This document shows, piece by piece, positions 16,634 through 31,126 of a DNA stretch of 64,000 nt (position 1 is its first letter; each line of letters starts with the position of its first letter). Position numbers and translations under genes: made by a program. This stretch comes from Halisarca cf. caerulea (taxonomy: Eukaryota > Porifera > Demospongiae > Chondrillida > Halisarcidae): NCBI GenBank assembly GCA_963170055.1, contig CAUJGJ010000291.1, positions 42,501-106,500 of the forward strand. The letters run 5' to 3'. The notes under the pieces were generated by a model. That model saw only the letters and a list, made by a program, of their open reading frames with translations. It did no database searches and was not told the DNA's origin.

Positions 16634-18619
16634 TCAGTCATCTGAAAACCACTCCTTGAAGAGTTCTGTAAAAGGTTGGCATTGCTCTCCGGGAGGAAAA
16701 TCTGCTGTATTCCTGAGACGCAAGTTTCGTTCTTCAAAATATTTGTACACACTGTAGAAGATCATTTTGTCACTTTCATTTGCAGCAGCTTCAAGAAATC
16801 TTCTTGCCGATACTGCGTTTTCTCTTCCCAAGCTTCTAACCAATCGCAGAGCAGTCAATATCTCGCCCTTTGAAAACATAATCTCAATGATATCGTCTTC
16901 TGTGTTTGGCTGTCGTCTGTACATATCAAGTGCAAGCTGTGAGGATGCTGGGTATGCCAATTCCTTTGAAAGAAGGAGGCAGGCAAGAGGCTGTGAATCC
17001 TCGATCACGTGGTACTGAATGAACTGCTGCAGTTGGTAAAAATTCTTCTGTTCCATAAGTATACTGATCATGAGTTCATAGATGCAGGAGTCCACCTTGA
17101 CTTCACGCTTGTGTAGTGTTCTGACGTACTCACAGAGAGCTGTGCTAAGTGCTTTCAGGGAACACGCTTTTCCCTCCTTGTGCGGAATAAACACCTTGGT
17201 GTACAGATCAGTGGGACTAATGGTGAATAACTTCTTTGGACGACCCGAATCCATGGTGTGGACATCTCCAAGATGCTTGGAGTGCTCTGACAGTTTAAAC
17301 TCCATGCTAATGATGTCAAAAATGGGCGACATAACTTCAAAAGGCATCTTCGTGGTGCTGTCCAAACCTTCTCGACAAATGGACAGTATGTAATTCTTCC
17401 CGTCCGACCTGTTAAAGAGAAATCGAACGAGTTTGATTTTATCGCTCATCATGCTCTTGACTCCTTCAAGATTCAACTTCAGTTGCCACATTAGCCCAAG
17501 CTGCACATCGATGATGATATCTGGCTGAAACAGGACCCACGAAACGGAGTACAGTTCTACAGCCTCCCTTGTCTCAGCCGGCTGCTCCTTCCCTTGTGTG
17601 GGTGTAGCGGGAGATATACCCCCGCTGGCCTTCTTCGGGGTGACAAGACATGGAGCTATTGGTAGAGGAGACAGTATTGGTCGGTGGAGGGCAATCGAGC
17701 TGGTCAGTGTGTACTGGTCCTCCAAAGCAATGTCAAACACCATTGAAGTCCTTGAAACCTGGTGGTGAACAACTACAAGATTGTCAACAACTGACATTGT
17801 GAATGGAGGCTTTACATCCACTGCCAACCGGTGTGCCGGGCGGGTGGATCCATCAGGTGAAACGTGGTAGAGAACAATCTCAGTTTCGTGTCCCGGTATG
17901 CTAAGCCGCACAGCAATGTACACAGTGCCATAGAGGTTGACAATAACCACATCAATCGGCATCAGTAGAGCACGAGCTGCGTTAGACGGGACGGGTATAT
18001 CAATGTCGAACTTCGCCTTTCTGTATATTGGTGGACTCGATCCCCTTTTGAATCCGAACAGGAAGAACTGGTTGTCGTCTTTGAGACGCACCAACAGAAC
18101 CTCGTTTTCATGACAAAACAAAGACCATCCAACATTTAGTGAAATTGATTTTGCTAAACGGAAATCCAACTTTTTAATATCGAAGTAGTAGGTGTCTATC
18201 CCTCCTTTTCGAACAACGACAACGATTTCGTTCTGGAAAACCCAGAAAAAATCCAAAATTTCTCCAGCTTCGTTCTTATGAGGTTTTCTTGGTAAGGACA
18301 GTTCCGTTACGTTACTTGAAAACACAGTTACAAATTCCACCGTGTTCGAGCGCCTTTGTATAGATAGAACCTTGGGATTACCGCCAGAAAACTTGATCGA
18401 CCGCACAGGACCCTTGGAGGGAATATTCAGCAAGAAGTTATCCCGAGAAAGAAGTCCCTTCACGTTGACATCCGTGTTGTTGTTCTGTACGCATAACATT
18501 TGTTTGTTGTAGGGATCAAAGAAGGATCCTCTGTTTGTCGTTCCTATCGGTCCAAAGGTAATTGGAAGCTGAGAAAGTTCCAAATAGAAACATCCTCTAC
18601 TATTGCTCTGAACCGCCAT
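16634..18619 (-). CDS. RMC1: RMC1 / C18orf8 (Mic1 family), regulator of the MON1-CCZ1 complex
   Basis: Single-exon ORF of 661 residues from ATG 18617-18619; vertebrate RMC1 is about 657. The N-terminal half is a beta-propeller-like region with VVDNLVVVHHQ and the SWVLFQPDIII block. The C-terminal Mic1/clathrin-repeat-like region carries LQQFIQYHVIEDSQPLACLL, PASSQLALDMYRRQ and SARRFLEAA...FFEERNLRLR, then FPPGEQC. All are recognisable from animal RMC1. In mammals it joins the RAB7 exchange factor MON1-CCZ1 and acts in late-endosome/lysosome traffic, autophagy and cholesterol export. A longer reading frame begins at 18655 but with GTG, so I used the internal ATG, whose product starts like other RMC1 proteins. 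Confidence 0.9.
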   Translation of the reverse strand: MAVQSNSRGCFYLELSQLPITFGPIGTTNRGSFFDPYNKQMLCVQNNNTDVNVKGLLSRDNFLLNIPSKGPVRSIKFSGGNPKVLSIQRRSNTVEFVTVFSSNVTELSLPRKPHKNEAGEILDFFWVFQNEIVVVVRKGGIDTYYFDIKKLDFRLAKSISLNVGWSLFCHENEVLLVRLKDDNQFFLFGFKRGSSPPIYRKAKFDIDIPVPSNAARALLMPIDVVIVNLYGTVYIAVRLSIPGHETEIVLYHVSPDGSTRPAHRLAVDVKPPFTMSVVDNLVVVHHQVSRTSMVFDIALEDQYTLTSSIALHRPILSPLPIAPCLVTPKKASGGISPATPTQGKEQPAETREAVELYSVSWVLFQPDIIIDVQLGLMWQLKLNLEGVKSMMSDKIKLVRFLFNRSDGKNYILSICREGLDSTTKMPFEVMSPIFDIISMEFKLSEHSKHLGDVHTMDSGRPKKLFTISPTDLYTKVFIPHKEGKACSLKALSTALCEYVRTLHKREVKVDSCIYELMISILMEQKNFYQLQQFIQYHVIEDSQPLACLLLSKELAYPASSQLALDMYRRQPNTEDDIIEIMFSKGEILTALRLVRSLGRENAVSARRFLEAAANESDKMIFYSVYKYFEERNLRLRNTADFPPGEQCQPFTELFKEWFSDD

Positions 18620-18659
18620 TTTGCAATCACGTGACCTGACAGCCAGGAAAGACACGAGG
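18620..18659. promoter_or_regulatory. 40-bp start-to-start gap RMC1/ZMPSTE24 with palindromic TCACGTGA E-box
   Basis: Only 40 bp separate the two divergent ATGs. CACGTG at 18628-18633 lies in the context TCACGTGAC, close to the CLEAR/MiT-TFE or USF site. Either the UTRs overlap or the genes start transcription inside each other. Factor identity is inference. Confidence 0.55.
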
Positions 18660-22843
<4,184 letters not shown>

Positions 22844-24340
22844 TAACGTTTTAAGACCATAGGATTCAGCATTTAATTGTCTCTCACTCTCTAACTTTAC
22901 AACCTTACTCTTCTCTACTTCTTAGGTATCATTTTAGAAGAAATGTTCAGGATACATCCATGTGTGTGTTGGTCGTGTACAAACACGGGATTGTTTGCGT
23001 GCATGTATTCACGAATACATGTACACATACGTACATAAGTTAAATTTGTTATAGAGCGCAGCGGTACTCCACATGAATGGATGACAGCAGCAATGCGTGT
23101 GGTGGTTTTTATACACACGATATATGACACACATACAGTCAGACTTCACTTACCCGCACACATCCGTTCTGGATATAATTGCGGATAAAGAGAGGGAACT
23201 GGATAAATGAGGGAGCAGTAGTATAGTGTACAGTAGGAGTAGATCACATATGTGAAGTATATACATATGGTGGAGGGTGAGGGATCGGACTGCATGGATG
23301 TCTGAAGTGTGGACAAGTGAGGTCTCAGCTGTATATTATCTGCACTGTAACATGTACTGGATCTGATCTAACACAGACTATCCCCTCCAGCCCCTCCAAC
23401 CCTTACCCGGGGGATATCAATAATATGCATCCTGGGCTCAGAGCAACACTATATAGGATGCATGCTGTACAGATGCAGGTATTATTATTATTTCCACAAG
23501 GGAGGTTGCCCCATCAGCCAGGGCTGGTATTAACGGGGAACCACAGTGCCATGTGTATGCTCGAATGCCTATATTCTGCCATTTTGTTTTTGCGTCATCC
23601 CTAGGACTACTGTGTTCCCTTATAGTCTAGCGAGCAACTTTCTAATCACTATTTATAGTCTCCAACAATAATGCAAACAAAATGTTCAAGCATATATCTC
23701 ATATTAATAGCTGTAATGAAATCAACATCACAAGTGCAGCGTATATTGCAGTCTCCTCGATTAGCATACACCACACAACATAATATTAGTAATATTAGTA
23801 GTGGTATAATAGTAATAATAGTAGTGGTATTTCAACTTTACAGCCGGTAAGTGACTGATCGAAGGATTGTAACACCATAACTTAATTGGTGCAGCCTGGG
23901 GGAAAGTAAATTGCATATATGTATTGTGTGAACAATGACATGGGGAGATTAGGAAAAAAACATGCACGAGGTAAGGAGGGTGTTCAGTGGGGAAATTATG
24001 TATTCCATTGTGCACATTTATTATACTATCCTCCAGTACAGATGTATGCACATATGTATGTGTATACACATACATGTATGTGTGTTGAATGTGTCAATAT
24101 ACCATATAATTTTTTTAGGGAGAACACTGAGTATAGTGGTATACAAAATAATTACGATGTACATCTATATTAAATTATTAAAATAGTTTTACATAATCTA
24201 TAATATTATTAACATTCCATGCATAAAATGTAATACCAAAAGGAGTATAAAATGTGGCATTCTAGCTACTTAATATTAATAAGCGTATATGGTTTTAGCT
24301 GTGCATGTTGTATGGGTGTTAATGGTACGTACTATGGGGA
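22844..24340. other. Intergenic between convergent ZMPSTE24 and aminotransferase A; one MITE, otherwise AT-rich
   Basis: 23134-23333 is a second MITE family (TACAGTCAGACTTCACTTAC; interior GGGAGCAGTAGTATAGTGTA) that recurs at 31127-31293, 39165-39331 and 46858-47045. The stretch 24045-24340 is the left edge of the triplicated unit: it aligns with 31960-32187 and 40000-40229. No gene is seen. Confidence 0.65.
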
Positions 24341-25639
24341 TTATTTCGCTGAAACCAGAGCCATCTTTAAACTAGTGCTGATGTAGGCAATGTCTGCGTT
24401 AGTAAGACCGTAACATGTTGGAAGATAGAATCCCGTCCTTCCTAGCTCCTCTGCATTTGGCAGTGTGGGCTGCTCTCCAAACTCACTCACAACGCACGGC
24501 TGGAGGTGAAGTGGGAAGAAGTAGTCTCGTGTTTCAATACCGTCGGCGGCCATCTTGTGGCGTACTGTGGTGCGGATGTCCTTCGATTCTACGGTGACTC
24601 CGAACACCCATGGGCAATCAGGACCATAGGGATTTAACTCCATGGCAGTCAAGCCGGGAACACCAGTTAGATGTTTGCGATACTCACTTGCAATTCTCTG
24701 TCTGTCTTCCATCACGACAGGAATCTTTTCAACTGCTGGTGTGACAAATGCAGCTGCTAGACCACTCATTTTGTAGTTTCCAGAAAACTCCCAGTGCACG
24801 AAATGGTGTCCTGGTGTGAATCCATGATTGGTGTGAGCGTCAACTAGCTTCTTCCCTTCTTCTGTGCCCTCAGCAGAAAGAATAAACCCGCCATCTCCAG
24901 CAGTGATGGATTTATTGGCATAGAGGCTTGCAGTCGCATACTGACCGAATGTACCCACATACTTGTTCATATATTGTGCCCCAATTGCTTCTGCAATGTC
25001 TTCAATGAAAGTGATGTTCTTCTCCCGACAGAGAGACTGTAAAGCGAGGCAATCGGCTGGAACGCCGTAGGTATGGGTTACAATAATGGCTTTCGTTCGT
25101 TTGGTAAGAGCAGAGTGGTACTGGGTAACCGAAGGATTGAGAAAGAGAGTACTGTCTTCCCTCTTTTCACAGTCTACAAACACGGGTTTGGCGCCCACAT
25201 CTCTCACGGACGTTACCACGGCAGCCATGGTCAGAGAAGGGATGATAACTTCGTCTCCTGGTCCAATTCTGGCATTTTTTAAAGCTAGAACGAGAGCAGA
25301 ATACCCGTTACTGCATCCTTTGGCCCATTTAGCTTCGTACAACTTCGTGAGTTCTCTTTCAAATTCTCTAACTGGCTCAGTGGCAGATGAAATGAGGCCC
25401 TTTCGAATATTGTCAACAACGTTTTGCTCAGCTTTCTCGGGTACGAATGGTCGTGACACGTGTATTTTCCATCCGGTTTTGGGAGGAGAGGGCTCCGGAT
25501 CGGGTAGGGCGCGTAGTTGAGCCTCAGAAAGGTTGTTGTCGTATACTTTTGAATCTGCTTTCTTCAACTTCAAATCTACTCCCTCGCCACCGTGGTGGTA
25601 CCCGTTCTGTGTTTCGGTACTCTTTTTCTTCGACAACAT
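24341..25639 (-). CDS. DegT/DnrJ/EryC1-type PLP aminotransferase, copy A
   Basis: 432 residues from ATG 25637-25639, intronless. It is a fold-type I PLP enzyme of the sugar-aminotransferase family. After a hydrophilic 60-residue extension come HVSRPFVPEKAEQNVVDNI (N-terminal family signature), GCSNGYSALVLALKNARIGP with GDEVIIPSLTMAA, FIEDIAEAIGAQY (Asp that would hold the pyridine nitrogen) and SLYANKSITAGDGGFI with the probable Schiff-base Lys243. Members add an amino group to nucleotide-linked keto-sugars (perosamine or bacillosamine type). Such enzymes are typical of bacterial glycan clusters and unusual in animals. It is divergent from the glycosyltransferase at 26135. The frame extends to 25645 only through TTG. 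Substrate and bacterial origin are inferences. Confidence 0.92.
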   Translation of the reverse strand: MLSKKKSTETQNGYHHGGEGVDLKLKKADSKVYDNNLSEAQLRALPDPEPSPPKTGWKIHVSRPFVPEKAEQNVVDNIRKGLISSATEPVREFERELTKLYEAKWAKGCSNGYSALVLALKNARIGPGDEVIIPSLTMAAVVTSVRDVGAKPVFVDCEKREDSTLFLNPSVTQYHSALTKRTKAIIVTHTYGVPADCLALQSLCREKNITFIEDIAEAIGAQYMNKYVGTFGQYATASLYANKSITAGDGGFILSAEGTEEGKKLVDAHTNHGFTPGHHFVHWEFSGNYKMSGLAAAFVTPAVEKIPVVMEDRQRIASEYRKHLTGVPGLTAMELNPYGPDCPWVFGVTVESKDIRTTVRHKMAADGIETRDYFFPLHLQPCVVSEFGEQPTLPNAEELGRTGFYLPTCYGLTNADIAYISTSLKMALVSAK

Positions 25640-26134
25640 CTTCAACCCCAGAGGAAAGCGGAGCTAGAATGACAGCACTACTCGAGCATTGCTAGTATAT
25701 AGACTATCTACCTGTTGTTTGGATGGTTTCGTTCTTGCTTTGCGAAGTAGTGCGTGCCCGAGCGTGCCGCTACGAGGGAAACCACCTGGGAAAGTCCCCT
25801 TGCGCGGGCTTGCCTGGGCGTGTTCAGGCAATCGAGAAACTATAGAAGAGACAAGCCAGCCACTCTGTGATTTGCCTTAGAAGATTAACAAGCCCGTGAT
25901 ACCAGAATGGAAAATGCGTCTGCCTTGCTCCTTTGCAGCTACAATGGCACAGTTTGCCTGCTAAGTGTGTAGATCTTGTGAATCAAGTTGCAAGTCAACA
26001 TGAGAGCATGCCCATCCATGCCCAGGCAGGCCACAGGCATGCCGTGTGGCCTGCCTCTAACTTGAGGCGTTTAAGGTGCCAGCTCGTCTGTGTATCTCAG
26101 TTGGGATTGAGAGTCTTTAGGAGAACAGACCAGG
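25640..26134. promoter_or_regulatory. Bidirectional promoter of pair A with kB-like site
   Basis: 495 bp between the divergent ATGs. GGAAAGTCCC at 25789-25798 is the exact reverse complement of the classical kB 10-mer GGGACTTTCC. It lies in a GC-rich block also containing GCGCGGGCTTGCCTGGGCG. Copies B and C keep the 10-mer (33706-33715, 41748-41757). They also carry about 69 extra bp near 33565-33650 and 41607-41692. Apparent ORFs in this gap differ in frame between copies, so they are not a longer N-terminus. Confidence 0.55.
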
Positions 26135-28423
26135 ATGGATTGTGCCAACAGTCAGCTTCTTCTCAGCAAACCCGTCATTATTCCGGGTGAACGGACAGCT
26201 GATGATTCCATTCCACTCATTTACAGGCGCAAGATAAAGTTCCCACCAAGTTTTGAGGTCTATGGTCACCATCGAGGGGGGTGGAAATATGTGATGGGAG
26301 AGCTACTACAGCAGTTAACAGTTGATGATGGAATCTTGTGTTTTTCAGATGTTGGTGATGTCGTGTTTGAAGAAAAAATGAGGGATCTTGCTCTGAAAGA
26401 GCCCTGGATTGGATTTGCCCATCAGACACCAAAGGCCAACTATCCCGAGTTCCCAGATCTTGAGAGAATGGTCCAAGATCCCACGTTTCAAGAAGCTCTG
26501 AAGAACTGTCGGGGTCTGTACGCATTGTCATCAGTTGTAAAGAATTACCTCGTGAAGCATCTTCCTGGGATCCCTGTCTGCTTGGTTTTCTACCCTTGTG
26601 CTCCCTTCAAAAGACAGCACCTATTTGACATGACAAGATTCAAGGAGAACAAAGAGAAGAAGGTTGTTTTCATTGGCGAGTTCATGCGTAACTTCCAGGC
26701 CGTGTACGACCTCAACACTCCATCGCATCTTAAGAAGATTCTCATCAAGCCGAAAGATGTCGATTTTGACAAGCTCTACGATGTGAACTGCCAGCAATAC
26801 AAGCTAAGGACCAATTCCTCAGTAGAGGTGTGGATGGAACAGGTCACTGACGAGGAATACGACAACTTGCTCAGTCAGAACGTTGTGTTCATCAACATGT
26901 TTAATGCTGGTGCCTGCACAACCGTGAACGAGTGTGCAGCCCGGGGAACCCCCTTGGTCATAAACCGTCTGCCTGCCATAGAAGAGTATCTGGGAAAGAA
27001 TTACCCTCTGTTTTACGACACCCTTGAAGAAGCGGGGGACATTCTTGGTAATGATGACCTTCTTGAAGTTGGCAGCCAATATCTCCACGGAAACAAAGAG
27101 CTGAAAAGGAAACTCAGCGGAGAAACCTTTCTTCAGTCATTTGCCAACTCAGCAATTTACAGAGATCTTGAATTGCCGCGTTCGCAGACCAGTCCTAGTC
27201 AAAATCCACCTCAGACTAAATTTCCCCGTTTCGATCTGTCCATTGTTGTCCACATCCACAGCGAAACAAATGGCCTCTCAGGGCACCTGGAACGCATAAA
27301 GAGTTGCTTCAGTGATGCTTGTGTTCAGGTGATCCTGTGGTGTGCTCGGAAGGTCCACAAAGACGTGAAGGAGTGGTGTGAACCGTTTCGTGACGACCTT
27401 CACATTGACACCATTGAGAGCAGCGAGGACTACACCCCTGATGCTGTTTACCATGCCGTTAAGGAGCTGATGTTCAGCAAGACGCTTCTAGCCGTGAATG
27501 GAGACTCCATTTTTAATCGGGAACAGCTCCAAAGATTTACAGAGGAAAGCAAAAGAAGAGAAAGGAAAGAGATTTTCCTTCTGGATGTTAATGTCATTCG
27601 CAAACTCCAAAGACCCAGTCAAGACAAAATGTCAAAGGAATTTGATGTTTCGCTTGTGATGTGCCAGTACAAACGAGTGGGGGAGATGGTTAGCATACTG
27701 GAGGGCCTTTGCAAACAGAAGTATGATGGCCGATTTCAGCTCATCATTTGGAACAACAATGAGGAAGAACAAGAAACAGTCGAGGTACTCTCGCGATGTT
27801 TCGTTCAGCCGCTAAACATCACGTTGATACAGAGTAGCCGTAACTACTATTGTGCCATTCGGTTTGCAGTGAAAGAGCTCATGAAGAGTGACCTAATGCT
27901 CATCATTGACGACGACATTCAGCCCTCACCCGGCTATGTACAGCGATTCGTGAACAAGTACCATCAATATGGCCCCCGGGCTACTATTTGTTGTAGGGGG
28001 CACATATTTCCAGAGCATTCTGTCAATGAGGAGAATCCGCACATCGAGTGGGAGTTGGAGCAGAAACAAAAAAGCAACCTGTTTCAGTTTCGAGACCAGT
28101 CAAAACCTGACTGCCAGGTTCACTTCATTCACGCAGACAACCTACTCATTTCAAAGGAGCTCCTCGACGAGGCTCTCCAGTACGAGCTGCCGCGACAGGA
28201 GTTTATCATTGTGGATGACTATTGGTTGTCCTTTGTGCTCTCTCACCACATGGGGATTTCCCTCTGGCGCGTGAAGGCTGATGATGTCATGTACATGACT
28301 GAGAGCGGAGACAACCCTGACATCGCTCTCTACCACCAGCTCCTGACGCGAGATCATCGTATTGATTTCTACGTGTACCACCTTAGACAGGGTTGGCCAA
28401 ACAGTAGGCCTCTCCCATACTGA
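26135..28423 (+). CDS. Two-domain glycosyltransferase (GT-B-like plus GT-A/GT2-like), copy A
   Basis: 762 residues, intronless, ATG at 26135. Residues 1-360 resemble a GT-B donor-binding half: YGHHRGGWKYVM (43-54), LCFSDVGDVV, and near 270-300 VNECAARGTPLVINRLPAIE, then EYLGKNYPLFYDTLEEAGD. Residues 375-760 hold GT-A features: SIVVHIHSETNGLSGHLERI, then FDVSLVMCQYKRVGEMVSIL, a metal-binding LIIDDDIQPSPGY (Asp592-594) and IIVDDYWLSFVLSHHMG (Asp694/695) as candidate catalytic region. There is no signal peptide or TM segment, so it is probably cytosolic. The divergent aminotransferase suggests a joint role in building an amino-sugar-containing glycan (inference). Copy A differs from B and C by a cluster at FEEKM versus ADDRT (26366-26386). 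Confidence 0.88.
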   Translation: MDCANSQLLLSKPVIIPGERTADDSIPLIYRRKIKFPPSFEVYGHHRGGWKYVMGELLQQLTVDDGILCFSDVGDVVFEEKMRDLALKEPWIGFAHQTPKANYPEFPDLERMVQDPTFQEALKNCRGLYALSSVVKNYLVKHLPGIPVCLVFYPCAPFKRQHLFDMTRFKENKEKKVVFIGEFMRNFQAVYDLNTPSHLKKILIKPKDVDFDKLYDVNCQQYKLRTNSSVEVWMEQVTDEEYDNLLSQNVVFINMFNAGACTTVNECAARGTPLVINRLPAIEEYLGKNYPLFYDTLEEAGDILGNDDLLEVGSQYLHGNKELKRKLSGETFLQSFANSAIYRDLELPRSQTSPSQNPPQTKFPRFDLSIVVHIHSETNGLSGHLERIKSCFSDACVQVILWCARKVHKDVKEWCEPFRDDLHIDTIESSEDYTPDAVYHAVKELMFSKTLLAVNGDSIFNREQLQRFTEESKRRERKEIFLLDVNVIRKLQRPSQDKMSKEFDVSLVMCQYKRVGEMVSILEGLCKQKYDGRFQLIIWNNNEEEQETVEVLSRCFVQPLNITLIQSSRNYYCAIRFAVKELMKSDLMLIIDDDIQPSPGYVQRFVNKYHQYGPRATICCRGHIFPEHSVNEENPHIEWELEQKQKSNLFQFRDQSKPDCQVHFIHADNLLISKELLDEALQYELPRQEFIIVDDYWLSFVLSHHMGISLWRVKADDVMYMTESGDNPDIALYHQLLTRDHRIDFYVYHLRQGWPNSRPLPY

Positions 28424-28554
28424 TGAGCTTCGGGATATGTAATGTCGGCCATTTTACTTTAGTTTTGTGCTGTTTGTAACAGAACATTGTCCCAATTGTT
28501 GGTTAACATTATAGACTACTGTTCATGTTCTTACCGATACATGCATGCATGTAT

Positions 28555-28604
<50 letters not shown>

Positions 28605-29002
28605 ACACACATCGATCTTATCTATGCACACGCACACCACACGGTGTTCAAAGGTACCTCAGGATTTATTCCTATATTTTTTGTACTCTTTTGTAATAGA
28701 GGAAATTATGCTATTTTTGTACAATTCAACATAATAATATTGTTAATTTTAATTTAGACAGATTAATTGTTGAATATTTGGCAATACACAGTTATGTTAC
28801 CTATACAAATATACACATACATTATACTAAAGGCGAATAATTATAATATATTATGCGTGCAACATGGGGAAATAATACATGTACAAACAGGCATGAAATA
28901 ATATCAATAATGATCTTGCATAATTACAACATAAGTGCTAATTAGACGAATGAACTGACTAAAAACGGACACTTCTAATGATAAGCAAGAGGATCATGTT
29001 TC
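28424..29002. other. Spacer between convergent glycosyltransferase A and CCT8 pseudo-exon 19
   Basis: Holds a short CA tract (28558-28603) and AT-rich DNA. It aligns with 36346-36932 and 44388-44934. No gene is seen. Confidence 0.7.
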
Positions 29003-29118
29003 TCAGTCTTCATCCCACTCTCTGTTTTCTCGCGGCTTGGGACCTCCAGCAGATTTGGCAATGAATATCTATTGGGGGGAGGGAGGGGTAGATGAGGGGA
29101 ATACCCATAGGACAACAC

Positions 29119-29181
29119 CTAATACACATACACACATGTACATCCACCCACACCCACACCCACACATGTACATGTATATGT

Positions 29182-29252
<71 letters not shown>

Positions 29253-29340
29253 CACACACACACTCACTCACACACATACACGCATGCATACACACATACA
29301 CGCACATACACACACGCACACATGCACGCATACACGCACA

Positions 29341-29405
<65 letters not shown>

Positions 29406-29441
29406 ACACACACACACGCGCGTGCGCGCACACACATATGT

Positions 29442-29507
<66 letters not shown>

Positions 29508-29594
29508 TCACACACACATGCACGCATGCATGCACGCACACACGCACATACACACACGCACACATACATGCACGCACACATGCACACACACACT
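29119..29594. repeat. (CA)n microsatellite in pseudo-intron 18, copy 1
   Basis: CA tract with ACGCATG, ATACACG and GCGCGTGCGCGC interruptions. It is matched at 37050-37517 and, much shorter, at 45053-45266. Confidence 0.95.
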
Positions 29595-29812
29595 GCCAAT
29601 ACCTGGTCCACTCTCAATATTGTAGTAGCTGCATTGGTGGCCAGTTTCAGCCCCCAGCTTTTGGTGAGGAACAAATTGAATATTTGAGCCTCCATGGCAT
29701 CCAGAACGGGGTTCTTGTTGTCCTGGGCCACACAAGGCAGACAAAGAAACGAGACAACAGAAGTACATGAAGTCTTTCAGGAGTTTAGCAATGAAACAGA
29801 AATATGCATTGA

Positions 29813-30556
29813 AACCTGTATATAAAGACCACCCAAGAGACTGAGTAGTTGTGGTCTTTGTAGACAGGTTGCCCTTATAGAGGTGCAATAGTATTGCTTT
29901 AGTGGCTCCCAGACCAGCCTATAGTGGTCTCTATAGACAGGTGGTCCTGGACCAGCCTGTAGTGGTCTCTATAGACAGGTGGTCCAGGACCAGCCTATAG
30001 TGGTCTCTATAGACAGGTGGTCCTGGACCAGCCTATAGTGGTCTCTATAGACAGGTGGTCCTGGACCAGCCTATAGTGGTCTCTATAGACAGGTGGTCCT
30101 GGACCAGCCTGTAGTGGTCTCTATAGACAGGTGGTCCAGGACCAGCCTATAGTGGTCTCTATAGACAGGTGGTCCAGGACCAGCCTGTAGTGGTCTCTAT
30201 AGACAGGTGGTCCTGGACCAGCCTATAGTGGTCTCTATAGACAGGTGGTCCTGGACCAGCCTGTAGTGGTCTCTATAGACAGGTGGTCCAGGACCAGCCT
30301 ATAGTGGTCTCTATAGACAGGTGGTCCAGGACCAGCCTGTAGTGGTCTCTATAGACAGGTGGTCCTGGACCAGCCTATAGTGGTCTCTATAGACAGGTGG
30401 TCCAGGACCAGCCTATAGTGGTCTCTATAGACAGGTGGTCCCAGACCAGCCTATAGTGGTCTCTATAGACAGGTGGTCCTGGACCAGCCTGTAGTGGTCT
30501 CTATAGACAGGTGGTCCTTCTATACAAGTGTTCTTTAAGACGGGTTCCGCTGTACT
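29813..30556. repeat. MITE whose interior expanded to a 16-unit, 38-bp VNTR (copy 1)
   Basis: Ends TTGAAACCTGTATATAAAGA and TTCTTTAAGACGGGTTCCGC mark an AAAGACCAC-type MITE. Between 29911 and 30520 the 38-bp unit AGTGGTCTCTATAGACAGGT + GGTCCTGGACCAGCCTAT occurs 16 times at exact 38-bp spacing (first GTGGTCT at 29924, last at 30494). Confidence 0.9.
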
Positions 30557-31126
30557 CCAATGTTTCTGGACTTTTGGCACATATCAGACATGTGGGATGG
30601 GCCACAGCTACTACACACAGTGTCACAGTTTAAAGTATCCCACATATAAAGTATCCCTCCCTCCCCTGACTCCGGTGTTCTTCTTCCCTGACTGGTGTTC
30701 AGAGTAAAGAGTCGCCAACACTTCCGTGGCCTGTACAGAGAGTAAACAGAGATAAATTCCCCCAGGGACATTCCAACTTGATCGTGGAAAGAGGGACATT
30801 CCCACAAGTGATTACAGCACACTAAGACTGAGGGAAATTCTGTGGAGATGACAAAAGAAACTCAAACAGTCACCAGGGACAATACAAAGAAGTCATACAG
30901 AGGAAGAAAACAGGTTGGATAGAGAAAAATCTACATGGGCTATCGCCACACAGCACACCTACATATTTACATGCAAACACAGGTAGGGCAGGAGAGGGGG
31001 GAAACACACACACGCGTGTGCGCGCGTTCATGACAGAATTTTCCGACAAAGCCTTCACAATGTCCTCAAGAGTCATACTGTTCCAACCCTGGACAGGTCT
31101 GCAAGGAGAGAGGTAAAGGAACAGAG

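Larger units (their letters stand above)
29003..31098 (-). pseudogene. Truncated CCT8 3' end, copy 1 (pseudo-exons 16-19)
   Basis: Aligns with the last four CCT8 exons. Exon 19-like 29003-29068 is open but reads IFIAKSAGG instead of IFMAKPAGG. Exon 18-like 29603-29722 is intact with both splice sites. Exon 17-like, about 30666-30730, lost its last codons and GTAAGC donor. Exon 16-like 31027-31098 has a net 20-bp deletion that frameshifts into TGA, and its donor GT became GC. No upstream CCT8 exons occur before the next unit, so a full chaperonin subunit cannot be made. Confidence 0.88.

Noticed and set aside
18617..18655. N-terminal extension of RMC1 to 18655
   Set aside because: The first codon would be GTG and the product would gain residues absent from other RMC1 proteins.
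25933..26190. ORF overlapping the start of glycosyltransferase A, with a 99-residue version in copies B and C
   Set aside because: The frame and start differ between copies and it ends soon inside the glycosyltransferase in another frame; it looks like 5' UTR.
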